From Gymnopus androsaceus JB14 (taxonomy: Eukaryota; Basidiomycota; Agaricomycetes; Agaricales; Omphalotaceae), in the NCBI GenBank assembly GCA_009733575.1, contig ML769406.1:236085-300084 (forward strand): a DNA stretch of 64,000 nt, in the 5' to 3' direction. The position numbers were made by a program, and so were the translations under genes. This document shows positions 21,980 to 34,006 of this stretch, in pieces; within the stretch, counting starts at the first letter, position 1; each line of letters opens with the position of its first letter. The notes below the pieces were generated by a model. The model had not been told where the DNA came from. It did not search any database and saw nothing but the letters and a program-made list of their open reading frames with translations.

Positions 21980-24341
21980 ATGACAGGGTTTACCAGACCT
22001 CAGCCCTCAGTTTCAGTCTTGACCATTGCAGGATCAGACTCGAGTGGAGGCGCGGGCATTCAGGTGAGTACCGATATATCTCAAAGTTCCGAGACGATTG
22101 CGTTAACTCTTCTTCGATTGATTGGCTACGCAGGCCGATTTAAGACCTTTGCTGCACATCAATGCTACGGAACCAGTGCAATAACTGCCTTAACGGCACA
22201 GAATACAACAGGTGTTCAGGATGTATTTCCTTCGTCCCCAGAATTTTTGGAGAAACAAGTTGGTTTGCGTTTTTTCAAAGGTTCATGCTCAACTGATGAA
22301 ATATTTATTTCAATAGATTACCTCTATCCTATCGGATATCCACATCAAAGCCATAAAAACTGGCATGTTATTCGATGCTAATATCACTCGAGCGGCGATT
22401 TCTGCGCTAAAATCTCATTACCCTTCCTCTTCTCCTTCCAACCTACCGCCAATCGTATGCGATCCAGTCTGCGTAAGTACTTCCGGACATAGCCTTTTAA
22501 ACCCCGACGCACTGGGACGTGATTATCCAAGAATTATTTCCCTTGACGACATTAATTACGCCTAACAAGGCCGAGGCAGAGCTCCTGCTGAATTTTTCCC
22601 GAAAACTAAAGCCACAGTCACCCGACACCGATGCAAACAACGTCCAATGTCGAAATTCAAACTATACAAGACATGCTTCTCGCAGCTGAAGAACTCTTAT
22701 CCTTTGGTCCTCAGGCCATTTTACTCAAAGGTGGCCACTTAACTGCCTCGATGGAAGATATTGATAGAGTCACTGCGAGCAATCCGCATCTTGAGGTAGT
22801 CCGAGATGGGATGATGATGATGTATGACAAGGAGGGAAGTATGAATATGGAGATTCTCAAGGTCAATGCAACTTCAAATCGTGGGACAACACGCGGCGAA
22901 CTTGATGTTCAAGTTGTTGTAGACGTCCTATGTCAAAATCAAATCTTTGACTCAGGGGGTGTTAGAACGAAAACGACGATTCTCTATCGTCCTCGGATAG
23001 AGTCTACCAATACTCATGGAACTGGGTGTACACTTAGCGCTGCAATTACAGCTAGGTTGGCTTTGGGGTTTGAACGTGAGTATCTTGAGTGTTCTATTCC
23101 AGATCTTCTCCTTCCCTTTCTCGCATTAGCCTTAGCTTACTGATCTTTATTCGAATCGTATGAAACAGTGACAGACGCTGTGAGACATGCGGCGCAATAC
23201 ACCCATCTCGGGATCGAAAGTGCAGATTCTTCAATTGGACATGGAAATGGGCCTTTGAATCATTTTCATTCGATGGAGAAGGTTACTTTGCCACGGTGAG
23301 TCGCTGTCGATGTCGAATTGATTTAACTATCCCCCGTTCCTGCTCACCTTGTTATTTTCCATCCCAGACCCACCCCGTCAAACCCATACCCTCTAACCAC
23401 CCTCCTCATCCTCAGGAGCGCTATAAAATGGAAAGCCTACGTCGAGCATGATTTCGTCAAGCTTCTTGGCAAAGGAACGCTTCCGAGAGAGAATTTTGTT
23501 AGGTTTATCAAGTACGTATATTCCATATTCACCTCAGCTTGTCGCTGTCCGGTTTGGGCTGCTGATGCCGAATTTATCGGACTTCCTTATGTAGACAGGA
23601 TTACTTGTATCTGAGATATTACGCTCGGGCTTATGCGTGAGTCCCTTTCCTCATCTTCCTTGGTTCAAAGTTCTGAACTTTCACCTCGTCATTTCTATCT
23701 ATCTAGTCTCCTCGCAGCGAAATCACCCTCCTTCCCCGTCATTCATTCCGCCACTCAAACCATCCTCAACATCTTGCACGAACTCAACACCCATAGGACT
23801 CTTTGCGCTTCTTTTGGTGTGTCTGAGGAGGAGTTGGAGAACACGAGCGAAGAAATGGAGACCGGGGCTTACGGAGGGTATCTTATTGATGTTGGATTGA
23901 GAGGTACATTTTTACCTACCATTTCAGGGAGAGTATGCCGAACTGACGTTCTTTTCTTCTAAAGGTGATACAACGCTGCTTCTAATGGCACTTTTAGCAT
24001 GTCTGCTAGGATACGGCGAGGTGGGTTTGTGGTTGAAGAAAAATGCGAAACGTGATGGCTGGGTAGTCCTCGAGAACAACCCGTACGTTCGGTGGATCGA
24101 AGATTATTCGGGGAACAGTATCAGCGTGCGGTTACACTTGGATTAGGTTCGTCTTTCCTTAAGCTATTCCTTGTTGCCGTTACCTTACTCTTACTACCAA
24201 TATCCCATGTTAGAAACCATCGAAGCTCGTGCAGTAGATGATCCACCGTCAACACGCAGGCTGGAAGGGTGGTCAGAGGTGTGGGAGCGATGTACGGAGC
24301 TCGAGAAAGGCTTTTGGGATATGGCTATGAAAAGAGGTTAA
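21980..24341 (+). CDS. THI20: bifunctional HMP-P kinase / thiaminase II (THI20 type), with frameshifts
   Basis: The N-terminal ThiD-like kinase shows [50 protein letters not shown], a [14 protein letters not shown] segment, [23 protein letters not shown] and the catalytic [15 protein letters not shown] anion-hole motif. The C-terminal TenA-like half starts near 23220 ([27 protein letters not shown]) and ends [20 protein letters not shown]. This is the fungal Thi20 fusion, which phosphorylates hydroxymethylpyrimidine (phosphate) and salvages thiamine breakdown products. At least four single-base frame breaks occur (about 22140, 22519, 22620-22632 and 24110), two of them in short A or G runs where conserved residues continue in another frame. 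I read these as consensus errors rather than decay. Confidence 0.85.
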
Positions 24342-24489
24342 ATAACTAGCGGCATTCATATCTTGGAAAAACAATGATTCGATAGGACATCATGGTCAAC
24401 ATCTTAACGCTATCCACATACGGAAAGTCAAAGCTGTATTTATCGACCCTAATATGCCCGCAATCGCGACCAGTAGCACCCGATATGCC

Positions 24490-24690
24490 TTAGAAGCAAA
24501 CTAATTTAAGAGTTCTAGGGTGCCCAAACAGAAAAACCACCTCCTCAAGCTCGTTGTACATGAATGCTATTTGGCTTCCATCTGAGACGATTTCAGATAG
24601 GTTCTCCCCAGGCGGTAGGGGAATGGATTCAGGGTCCACCGGAGGTAGAGAAACTTCAAGCTATTGTTAGCTTTCGCGAAAGCTGAAGGG
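24490..24690 (-). CDS. possible 3' exon of an unrecognised gene
   Basis: After a polypyrimidine run and a ctaacaatag acceptor, a frame reads LEVSLPPVDPESIPLPPGEN.. through FMYNELEEVVFLFGHPRTLK to a stop at 24490. Upstream on the same strand (about 24960-24780) lies an open stretch with NCKAVGSGFLEDALRREIRV and LPVRSSGVETSGYILL. The two may be exons of one small gene tail-to-tail with THI20, but I could not find a clean donor. Family unknown. Confidence 0.35.
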
Positions 24691-25098
24691 AGGTTTAGAA
24701 TATGTCAAAAAAAAAAAAAAAAAGACCGACTTATTATTACAGTGCACTTTTACCATTGAGAAAATTCTTCAGATGGTTCAACTGGCGAGACGATACGAGT
24801 TTGTATCACTGAGCAGGATGTAGCCTGATGTTTCAACGCCGCTGGATCTAACAGGAAGCTGGTCGTCGATGTCTACTGAATCTGAAGTGATTACGCGGAT
24901 TTCACGTCGTAAGGCATCCTCAAGAAAACCAGATCCAACCGCTTTACAGTTCTCCAACGTTCGGCCTAGAGTGCAGTGAGTGGCAGGAGCTTCCCAAGAA
25001 GAACGATTGATTGAAATTATTCAGACAAGCCTCTGTATGGCGCATGCGAGACAAGGTCGGAGAGTGGGACAGAACGAAGTCGCACAGTGAATAAAGAA

Positions 25099-25972
25099 TT
25101 ATTCCATTTCAGTTCTGTTAACTAGAATAATGGTACCATGAGCGGCCAGAGCTGCGAGATCCTTCATGTCGGTCGATTGGAGCCTATGTTTCCACTGGAA
25201 AACAACATTTAGCCTAGGTCGGCTGGTAAAAGCTGGGAAACGTACCGGTTGACCATGGCCAGTGCATGCATGTCCTCCTTCTTCTTCAAAGCGCCGCTTT
25301 CACCTTTAAGAACTTTTATAATCTCTCTCGCAAGTCTTTCCTCTATCTGCGGACCTCCCTGGCGTCCTTTGCATTCCTCCAGTAACCATCTCGACCGCGA
25401 AAAAACACTCCCCTCTTCTCGCTCACTGCTACCGGCTTGTAAATCGTCTTCGTTGAGTGTCGATGTTTCAACAAGCGCACAGCTGGGGACAGTGCAAAAA
25501 TAGCCCGCCGGAGAATAGGTAGCGGAGGAGCTCGTGTATAAGCGTGGATATTAAGAAGAGTTCGAGAAACGATGCGGGAGGCTTTTTGTCGATGACCGTG
25601 ATTCATTAGACGTGACGCGAGAAATTGAAGCAGGGGATCCTGCTGAGGTGGAATATTTATTAAATTAGGCTGAACTCTCTCGGCGAAGACGCTGGGAGGG
25701 AGTTCAATGTCCAAGTCGGGATCGGAGTTCGCGAGGTGAGATGAAGGACCAGTATCTCCAGCCAATATATCGTAGGCATTCTTTTCCTGGTTCAAAGATT
25801 CCTTTTCCTTATGCGATCCCACTGGCTCCGAGGTCGACCAATAATGTCGGGTATAGTGAGAACAAGGTAAAGCTGGAAAAGTAGGTCTAGAGCAGGCTAT
25901 TTGCCGATTAGCAGCTTGTCTGAGCGTTGGAAGAAGGCTCGAAAGTCGCGTAGCCGCAATTCTGGTGGCCAT
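25099..25972 (-). CDS. RSM7: mitochondrial small-subunit ribosomal protein uS7m
   Basis: Exon 1 is 25972-25246 and exon 2 is 25183-25099 (62-bp intron). The Arg/Ser-rich N-terminus (MATRIAATRLSSLLPTLRQA) fits a mitochondrial targeting peptide. The uS7 core shows DPLLQFLASRLMNHGHRQKA, ILRRAIFALSPAVRLLKHR, then EERLAREIIKVLKGESGALKKKEDMHALAMVNR. uS7 binds the 3' domain of small-subunit rRNA. The frame breaks at a CCCC (GGGG on the coding strand) run at 25410-25413. Restoring one G would give about 270 aa with a matching exon-2 phase, so a homopolymer error is likely. It is transcribed divergently from the laccase gene. Confidence 0.8.
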
Positions 25973-26029
25973 CGAAGTGGAGAGAAAAAATATTAAGCGC
26001 CCTCATCGTTAAGCGCGCGCTTTTCTTCT

Positions 26030-26255
26030 CCTTTCAAACTACCATCATCTCTCAGTACACCGCCTATTTCGGTCCCATGGTTTTCTCGTACGAGTGCGAT
26101 GATATCTGCCCGTGTGATCCTACTCAAGGCCCTACCAGTATCACCTTCAAACCAGCATCATCTCTTCTGTGTCACCGCCTACGTCGATTCGATGGTTTCC
26201 CGGCGCGAGTATCGATGCGATGATATCTGCTATGTATATTCTTACTCGGGACTTC
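26030..26255. repeat. degenerate about 115-bp direct duplication
   Basis: Two adjacent stretches (about 26030-26140 and 26145-26255) share the order: tttcaaaccaNcatcatctct, caccgcctaNNtcg, atggttttctcg/atggtttcccgg, gcgatgatatctgc. They lie between uS7m and the laccase promoter and have no coding signature. Confidence 0.5.
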
Positions 26256-26730
26256 ATTAAAGCCTGCTCAACGGTACTCAATAATTATCTCAATTATTGG
26301 ATGACTCTTCGGTATCGCAATAATTATATGTGGCGTTCAAGATACAGAGCCACGTTATGCTCTTTACTACAGAGTTACAGACTAGTTCTCCCGTGAAACA
26401 ATGAATATCGATGTTTACCCTTTTTCGCTCTTTGAGCGGACTCCACCTCCGGTTGTAGTCTCAAAAGTACGATGGTCGCGACTGGAAGCAGTGCTGTTTC
26501 GACAGCGTAACGGAATTGGCCCAAGGCCAAGGTATTTCGCTATACAGCTAACGAATGCCACCTCCTTTTATCTAGTGCGCCCTTGTGTGTCGCAAGTGAT
26601 CACATAACAGTTCTGTTGTACGAGTGCGACGGAAGTTGATAATGTCTCAAACCTCTTTATTGGGCTGTAATGTGTATGTATCGCTTAGTTCTCTGTGACG
26701 AAGTTGCCGTGATTGAATCTCAACAATAGG

Positions 26731-26737
26731 TATAAAA
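26731..26737 (+). promoter_or_regulatory. TATA box of the laccase gene
   Basis: tataaaa lies 79 bp upstream of the laccase start codon, the usual place for a fungal TATA box. Confidence 0.5.
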
Positions 26738-26815
26738 TGTTTGACGATGTTGGTTCTGTCTGCAGTCTTTTTTCGACTAACTTTCCTTCACGCTCATTCA
26801 GTCATTTCCTCGGAA

Positions 26816-29372
26816 ATGCTGCCCCTCATTTCTCTCCTGTTGGCTGAAATAGTCTGCATCGCACACGGTGCCCAAGTTCTGCGCGACAATACTTCCCTTC
26901 CTCCAGCTTCTGGTGGAAGTGTGAATGCAAGACCTATTCATCGTCAATAAAGAGCTCGCTCCAGATGGGTTTCAGCGATCGTAAGCCTTCCTTCATTCGC
27001 CTTCCCCTTGTGGATTTTGACTCGACCGCGTTTTCAGAACGGTCCTTGCTGGATTCAGTCCCTCCACTGCATCGTTCCCAGGTACGTTCATATCAATCTT
27101 AGACAACTAGCTTATTTACGGTTCCGCCAGGTCCCCTAATCTCGGGATATATGGTACGTATGGATGGTTTCTATTCTACTAAGCCCAGAATAACACTGCA
27201 CTCAGGGGGACCAATTTTCATTGAACGTTACAGATTTGCTCACCGACCCAACTATGGTCAGAAGCACCAGTGTCGTAAGTTATAGCGAATGTTTAATGGA
27301 ATTCGCAATGAAAAAAAACTAATCTGTTGCGTAGCACTGGCATGGGCTTTTTCAGAAAACGACAAATTATGCAGATGGACCTGCGTTCGTTTCGCAATGC
27401 CCTATCGCAGCCAATCACTCTTTCCTGTACAACTTTCAAGTTCCCGACCAGGCCGGTACATTCTGGTATCATTCGCATCTCGCTGTCCAGGAAAGTAATT
27501 GACTACATGACCTAACGTTAATCTGACCTTCTTTGCAGTATTGTGATGGTCTTCGAGGCCCTATAGTGATTTATGATCCCGACGACCCACAAGCAGATCT
27601 TTACGATGTTGACGATGGTTAGTAAAGTTCGGAGGTTTGGTTAACGCGAGATATACATAATTAACTATGTTGCCTCAGAAACCACAGTTCTTACCATTGC
27701 CGACTGGTCAGTCTCCGATCACGATCCCGTTTTAATTGCAGTGTACCTAATCTCCTTTCCTTAGGTTCCATAACACAAGCACTCAGCTCATCGCCGCCGC
27801 GGCTCCACCGAATGCCGATGCAACACTGATCAATGGGCAAGGCCGCTTCGCTGGTGGGGTAAGGATAAGTCGTATACGGAATGGAATGCTACTGACGATA
27901 TCGCAGCCCGCTGTCCCGTTGGCAATTCTTAACGTACAACAAGGCAAACGTTACCGTTTCCGAATGGTTTCTATTGCTTGTGATGCCAACCATGGGTTCT
28001 CTATCGATGGACATAACCTAACAGTCATCGAAGTGGGTCCACTAATTTCTTCGCTCTTTTGCTTGCTCCATTTGGCTAATGCTTAATCAAGGTCGACGGA
28101 ATCAACCACGAACCCGCAACTGTTGATTTCATCCAAATTTTCCCCGGACAGAGGTATTTTTTAATCTCCTTTAAGCAAATTAATATATGTATCTGACGAT
28201 TTGTCTATAGATATTCGTTCGTTCTAAATGCCGATCAGCCGGTAGACAATTATTGGGTTCGTGCGCTTGCGAACACTGGTGTGGGTTTGCTAGGTATTGA
28301 AGGGGGTCTCAACGCTGCAATACTCCGGTATGAAGGCGCTCCTGACGCGGATCCGACTACAACAAACCAAACTGACCTAGTAGCATTGACGGAATCGATG
28401 CTCCACCCCCTAGTGGATCCGGCCGCTCCTGGTGAACCTTTTCCTGGAGGTGCCGATGTGGTGCTGAATATGACGCTGGGTTTCGCTAATCCCGCTCAAT
28501 TTTTCATCAACGACGTGCAATACGTACCCCCTACCGTTCCGGTCCTGCTACAAATCCTGAGCGGAGCGCAGACGGCTCAAGATTTGTTACCGCCTGGTTC
28601 GGTATACACGCTTCCACCCAACTCGACTATAGAAATCAACTTTTACGGAGGAGATGCGCCTTCAGGTCTTTATCTTCATTTTATTATCAACTTCATCTTC
28701 TCATTCTGAACGCATTAGCAGGTCCTCATCCCTTCCATCTACATGGTGTAAGCACATTTTTCCATTAATTATTGGCCGTCTTCTGACTGGATGATATCTC
28801 TTTATCTAGCACGAATTCTCCGTTGTTCGAAGCGCAGGTAAGTCGTATTCATTTGTATGAAATAGCGGCTACTTATTTATTGGTGTAGATAATACCTCTT
28901 ATAACTTTCGTGAACCCGGTTAGTTGTTTTGTATCTGTCTTGCAAGGATAAAAGTCGAGAATACTTCTTCTAGGTTCAACGCGATGTTACTGCCGTCGCC
29001 GCGGGAAACCAAACAACTATTAGATTTGTTACGAATAATCCAGGCCCTTGGTTCTTGCACTGGTATGTTATTGAGCACTGCCCACATAGTTTCTATAAAC
29101 TAACACACTACGTCCAGCCACATTGATCTCCACTTAGAATTGTGAGTTGTGGTTCTCTTTTTCAAATAAATTTCCTCTAATGAACTTGTTCAGTGGGCTG
29201 GCCGTCGTCATGGCTGAGGCCCCTCAAGAGGTCAAAGCAGTTGATGTTATTCCACGTACGCCCTAATTCCTCGTCGCTTTATTTCTGCATAATTGACGTT
29301 ACTTATTCTGTAGCTGATTGGAACGAACTCTGCCCAATATATAACAACTTGACGGTTGAGCAATTGCCTTGA
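26816..29372 (+). CDS. secreted laccase (multicopper oxidase)
   Basis: The start at 26816 gives a hydrophobic signal peptide ([20 protein letters not shown]). Many 50-65-bp introns separate exons carrying all four copper signatures: L1 HWHGLF, L2 [16 protein letters not shown]3 HPFHLHGHEF and L4 [18 protein letters not shown]. The residue ten after the type-1 Cys is Leu, so the axial position is Leu rather than Phe or Met. It is a four-electron phenol oxidase that reduces O2 to water outside the cell, used for lignin, pigment or defence chemistry. The protein ends ..[13 protein letters not shown]. Oddities: a +1 frame slip near 26930 before [14 protein letters not shown], and a donor reading GA instead of GT at 27491. 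It could be an intact gene with two base errors or an aging copy. Confidence 0.9.
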
Positions 29373-29827
29373 TTATATACCATTGGACTTTAAATATTTA
29401 TGGATTGTCTTTTCTTCTTCTGGGAAACTCGTTTTTTATCCCTCATTACATACATGCGTATATATCCTTCCTGTCTATAGTACTGACTCGATGTGCAGTA
29501 ATAATTAACTATTTCTGGTAAACGAATAACCGCCGTAGGACAACCATCATGCAACGGGAATCTTCAACACCAGCCATCTTCTGTTGCGTTACTATACATA
29601 CCATATTCATCTTTCAATGAATCGATTCCTTCGCGTTCTGTACGCGGCCCTTCAGTCCACAGCGCCTGATGCGAGAATGGTTTAGTGGAAGTCGTCCATC
29701 AAAGGTACCACATACTTTCCACGTCTGCTTCTCCTGTGTTAGCCTCCGTAAACACCCTGGACTGCCGCGTAAAGATGATATGACACGGCGTAGTTGCGAT
29801 GTAACTAGAGAGTAGGGACAGGTGTTT
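29373..29827. other. intergenic, no gene seen
   Basis: This is the 3' flank of the laccase gene and lies tail-to-tail with the F-box gene. No repeat or RNA signature was noticed. Confidence 0.5.
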
Positions 29828-31416
29828 CTATTTGAACGAAGATAGAGAGCTGAAAGGTTGAACGTGAGTTCCCCAGCCGAGGCAGTGGTATAAAACCCCT
29901 AGGAATAGTATCCGTATGATAAGCATACTTTGCAAGAGCTCGAGGAGAAAACTTACCAAGATATTCACATCCACCAGCATGATAGACAAAACTCGCAAGC
30001 TCTTCAGCTGTCCGAATAAAGTTTTCAACGATGCCTGGCGAAGACTACTTGAGGTATGTTGAGAAACTCCAGCTGAGTCTTCTTAGCTAACAAGCTGATC
30101 AACGGGAACGGGAATGCGCACTCCTTGCCGTCATCTGAGAGAAGACTAAGGGAGGTGAGTGGAGAGCTAGAAATTACTGCATCGATCCAGCTGAACATTT
30201 CTATAAATTGAGATTTGTGGGCCACTCCTTGGTGACGTATCACAATTTTGTCGAAGATGGGCAAGGCCCGGGAATGATTTGTGGTTGTTCAGCTATCGGG
30301 AGTCAGTCGATATTATAGATATACGAATAGACACGCTATGCACACACCAGCTGAACGTTAAGGAAATTATCGTAGAATATATCTAGTTGCTGGAGCTTAT
30401 TGGTACACTCAAGTAGTTGAAGAATATTCCTGTGTGTTAGGGCGTGGTGTGGTCCTAAATGAAGAACTGAGAGGTTAGAGACGTAGGGCTGGATCGTAGC
30501 CAACGAGTCCACGGCGTATGCATCCTAACGAGAGAGAGAGAGAGAGATTATAAGCGGAGGTAAATAGAAATACTATATAGCTCTCACCCTGATGCTGAAA
30601 GATTCGCATTTCTCAATCCAATTGCCGACTGCAGCAATCACTTCATTAGAAGGAAGGCCCAGGTGAACGGAACGAACATTTCTCAGCCGGCTCAGTCGTG
30701 CAATATCAGCGGCAGTGGCACGGTAGAGAAGGTTCACCTCTCTCAATGAGTCGCAGGCCACGAGAGCGGAAGCCATCAGCTCAATCAGCTCGTGCGGGAT
30801 AGGAAGGAACCGGCTTTGATATTGAGGAGGGGACGAACAGAACGTATAGGAAGTGATATTGGGAAGCTTGGCAAGAGAACTGACCCAAAGGTGTTCTCGC
30901 GCCTTTGGATCAGAGTTGACCTTGGTATTTCGTGTCCGTCGAACGTAGTCACTGAGGAGGACTGGCCTCATGTAAGTTACGGGATTTAAGGAGATTCGAG
31001 AGAGACGTACAGAAAAATCGAACATCCCTCACATAAGATCTAAGATATGGGTACTTGTCTAGTGTCTGAAGAGCACCAAAATTAAGGCCTTCACCCTGAT
31101 TGTACAAAGAGTGATTTAGAACGTATTCCATAAGAGATATATAATATGTGGTATACCGATTCGGAATTGCGAAGTGATTTAAGACCTTCGCCCTGATTGT
31201 ATAAAGAAGCATTTAGAACGTATTCCATAAAAGATATAATATGTGGCGTACCGATTCGGAATTGCGAAATGTTTTCAGAGTAATTGTTTTGTATAGACTC
31301 GGGAGTGCAGCTTCCTTGAACGAGCTACAGACCAGTACACAGCGGCTTACAGTGCCAATGTGACAGGATTCAATTACCTTGCAAAGGAGCTCAAACGGTA
31401 GAACGTCTATAGACAT
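29828..31416 (-). CDS. F-box protein with duplicated intron
   Basis: Exon 1 (31416-31252) encodes 55 residues opening MSIDVLPFELLCKVIE.. SRCVLVCSSFKEAALPSLYK, a typical Agaricomycete F-box. This is followed by GEGLNFGALQTLDKYPYLRSY and an exon with SLREVNLLYRATAADIARL and LRNVRSVHLGLPSNEV, which resembles degenerate leucine-rich repeats. Further pieces (SSPLTSLSLLSDDG, NFIRTAEELASFVYHAGG) lead to a stop at 29828. F-box proteins link targets to SCF ubiquitin ligases through Skp1, and the repeat region would bind substrate; the target is unknown. A tandem duplication spanning the first intron adds a possible in-frame 12-codon exon at 31157-31192. The last two exons need one frame shift near 30030, so the 3' structure is tentative. 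Confidence 0.65.
30530..30547. repeat. (GA)n microsatellite
   Basis: About nine ag dinucleotides in a row, in an intron of the F-box gene. Confidence 0.8.
31082..31266 (-). repeat. 88/90-bp tandem duplication covering exon end, intron and exon start
   Basis: Copy 1 at 31179-31266 and copy 2 at 31082-31171 are separated by 7 bp. Each contains, on the minus strand, cgcaattccgaatcg, a gtacgcc or gtatacc donor, the intron, a caatcag acceptor and a ggNgaaggNcttaa exon start. The sequence between the first acceptor and second donor is exactly 36 nt without a stop. Confidence 0.85.
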
Positions 31417-34006
31417 GAGGGTGTTGAGTCAAGTACCGGCGTCTATTTGCGCAATCTATTATCTGACACGCCGCAACGCGTTGGCGTCTAGCGCCCCTCA
31501 CGTTGCTTCAAAGTACGAGGTTTATATAGGAACTTCCAGCACATACACGTTCGACTGATGAGCCCTGAATAGCTCCTTTCTATAAACAATTACAATATGT
31601 TTCTTGCCTTAGCCTGAGCTTGTTCAAAGCAGACCGTTCATATCAGTTCATATCCCACTCTTTCCGCTTCCTCGTATATATCGTGCGGAACTGGAATGGC
31701 AACGGCAACATCATCGACATTCCTTTCCCATAAGCCACCTGCGAGCTTGATTGGGTTTGGCTTTGTCAAGGTCAAGTACCGAGAGTAACAAGTCGAGTAG
31801 TATGCCTGCACGCGACCAGGACATCCGAAGGAAGCATCCTCGGCAAAGTCAAAACTATAATCGAATATATATTCAGCAAGTAAGGAAAAGAGAGAACTTG
31901 AAGTACATACTACTGCAACCCGTTGACCAACGTTGTTCCTGATGCTGACCAGGGCACAATTCGTCCATTCAGCATCATTTTGAATCCCGAGGAGCTTCTG
32001 TTCGAGATCAGCGCTTCAAGATTAGGACGCTCTCTGGACTGGATAATGGCTTTGCGGAATGCACTAGCTTTTTCCGCTACTCAGAGAGTTGGGATATAGG
32101 AACATCGAGCAAATAAATCCCATTCCCGACGTGGTTCATGTCCCGGTATCTGTTTAATTCGTCGGTATCTCTCCTGCGATACTTGACTCTTGAGCGATGG
32201 TCAGAGGCGATGGTCAGAGGGGCGGCGTGAAGCGACGCTTTGACAGCTCACGTGGCTCCTCTGGTAAACTAGCGCCCAAAACAAATTTGTTTCCTTTCCA
32301 CTACGACCAAACTACGACTATGAATTCTCCTTGCATCAATAGACAACTTCTGGCTGATATCCTACGTAAGGACGCCTCAACTCAGGAAAAAGCTCGCAAG
32401 CTTCCTCTAGCGCGATTGCACCGTCGCATCTTCGAGTCATTCTCTATATTTCATTTGTTTTCTCGAACCAGGATTCAGACGGAAGTAGTACCACACGCCC
32501 CTTCAGTGAACCACTACAGAGGCCGCTGCCGAAGCTTCAATATCACAATGTGAGTATTAGTCTTTGTTTACTCATGAATCGCATGATTCTAAATTTCCAT
32601 TGATGATGCAGTTCTTCCACAACCTGGTTCCTGCGTCTCCGCCCATCCTCACATCATTCTCCGTAACAATTTGCCCTCCGTTTGCTCTCTGTACGAAAAT
32701 TTTCGTATGTCGGTTAGGCAAATCGCTGTTACCGATGAGCTTTGATTGAGGCACTCAACATACAATTGGCAATGAAGACTTCATCCTCGCTGTTGCGTAC
32801 CCAGACTATCACAGATCACACGAGTTAGGGCTGCACAGATGAAAATGGAGAACAAGGGCACTGACCTTCACAAGCACACCCCGCATCCTGAACGAAATAT
32901 CGTATAGTCAAGCGGGCTATTGGCCGGTTACGCAGGCGTCAACGTCGTCGTTGGTGATGTCGGAGACGTTGTATTAGATGATGCGGGTCATTGCGGGACG
33001 TCTTATTGGTCCTTTGGGGTTTCTTCGTTTGCAACCCAGCAAAGAGGGAAAGTAAATGCTGAACTGACCAAGCTAGATTTCCATCGACATCAACGAAAAA
33101 GTCCCGAAATGCGCGCAACGTAGCACGAATTGAATCGCGGAAAATTAGAGGTGAAACGCATGGAACGAGTCCGAGCCGCTTCAGATATTCATCCCCAATT
33201 TTATCCGTCCGTTTGTGTTCGGTTAACTTTTATGCTAACCGGACTTCTTCTGTACAGAACACTTGGAAGATTTCCTGGCTGCCAGATTCCCTGGACCAGG
33301 TAAGTTGTTTACTACTGTCGGCTCACTTGCGATTTTGTCTAATTATACGTTACAGACCGACGTACAAATATTCACCTGGACGCCTGGACCTTGGTACCAC
33401 TTCCATACTTGAGTCTAATGCGAGAAGCTAGGTGTACCCCCACATTACGTTTGAATAAAATAGGATTTCTCAAAACGATGGTGTCGACAGCAACAACAGC
33501 GGCAGTACTGTAATAGGCGCGGGTACTTCCTACTGCAAGAAAACGACTTCAGCTTGCTCCGCGTCGTAGCACGACCATCTTTATATGCCTTGGAAATTCC
33601 GAGTCGTCTATTCTATCCCAAGAAGAGGTTTTGAATTTGCTGGCCTCTCACAGTTCGAATCGGAGGATGTCAACTACTAGACTAGGGCTGTTGCTTGTTC
33701 ACTTCCATATCCAGCTACATAAGCTGTGGATCTTTACTCAAGCCTGGCGTCAGTAAGGAAACCCTACGCCCAGCAGACCCACAAGTTGTGTCATTGTGGG
33801 CGTTTTCTGTGCCGGATGATACAGTTGGTAGGCGTGTATGAAGCTTCTGGCCTCCACATTTGGCTTCGGTCAATTGAGATGGTAAACTCATGCTGTGGTT
33901 TAGCTTCGGTAACACCATATCTAAGCGCCTTGTATGTCGATAAAGGTAGTACCGACTTTCTGTTTCCTTTCATTGCCTACTATCATCTTGTGGTGCACCT
34001 CTGACT
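31417..34006. other. 2.6 kb without a recognisable gene
   Basis: Only short open frames are present. A spliced stretch near 33255-33435 (EHLEDFLAARFPGP, gtaagt intron, then TNIHLDAWTLVPLPYLSLMR) could be a gene remnant, and so could 32321-32430 (MNSPCINRQLLADILRKD..), but neither shows a family motif. Confidence 0.4.

Noticed and set aside
21980..24341. THI20 as a genuine pseudogene
   Set aside because: All catalytic motifs are present and frame breaks are single-base, two of them in short runs, as also seen in the essential uS7m gene.
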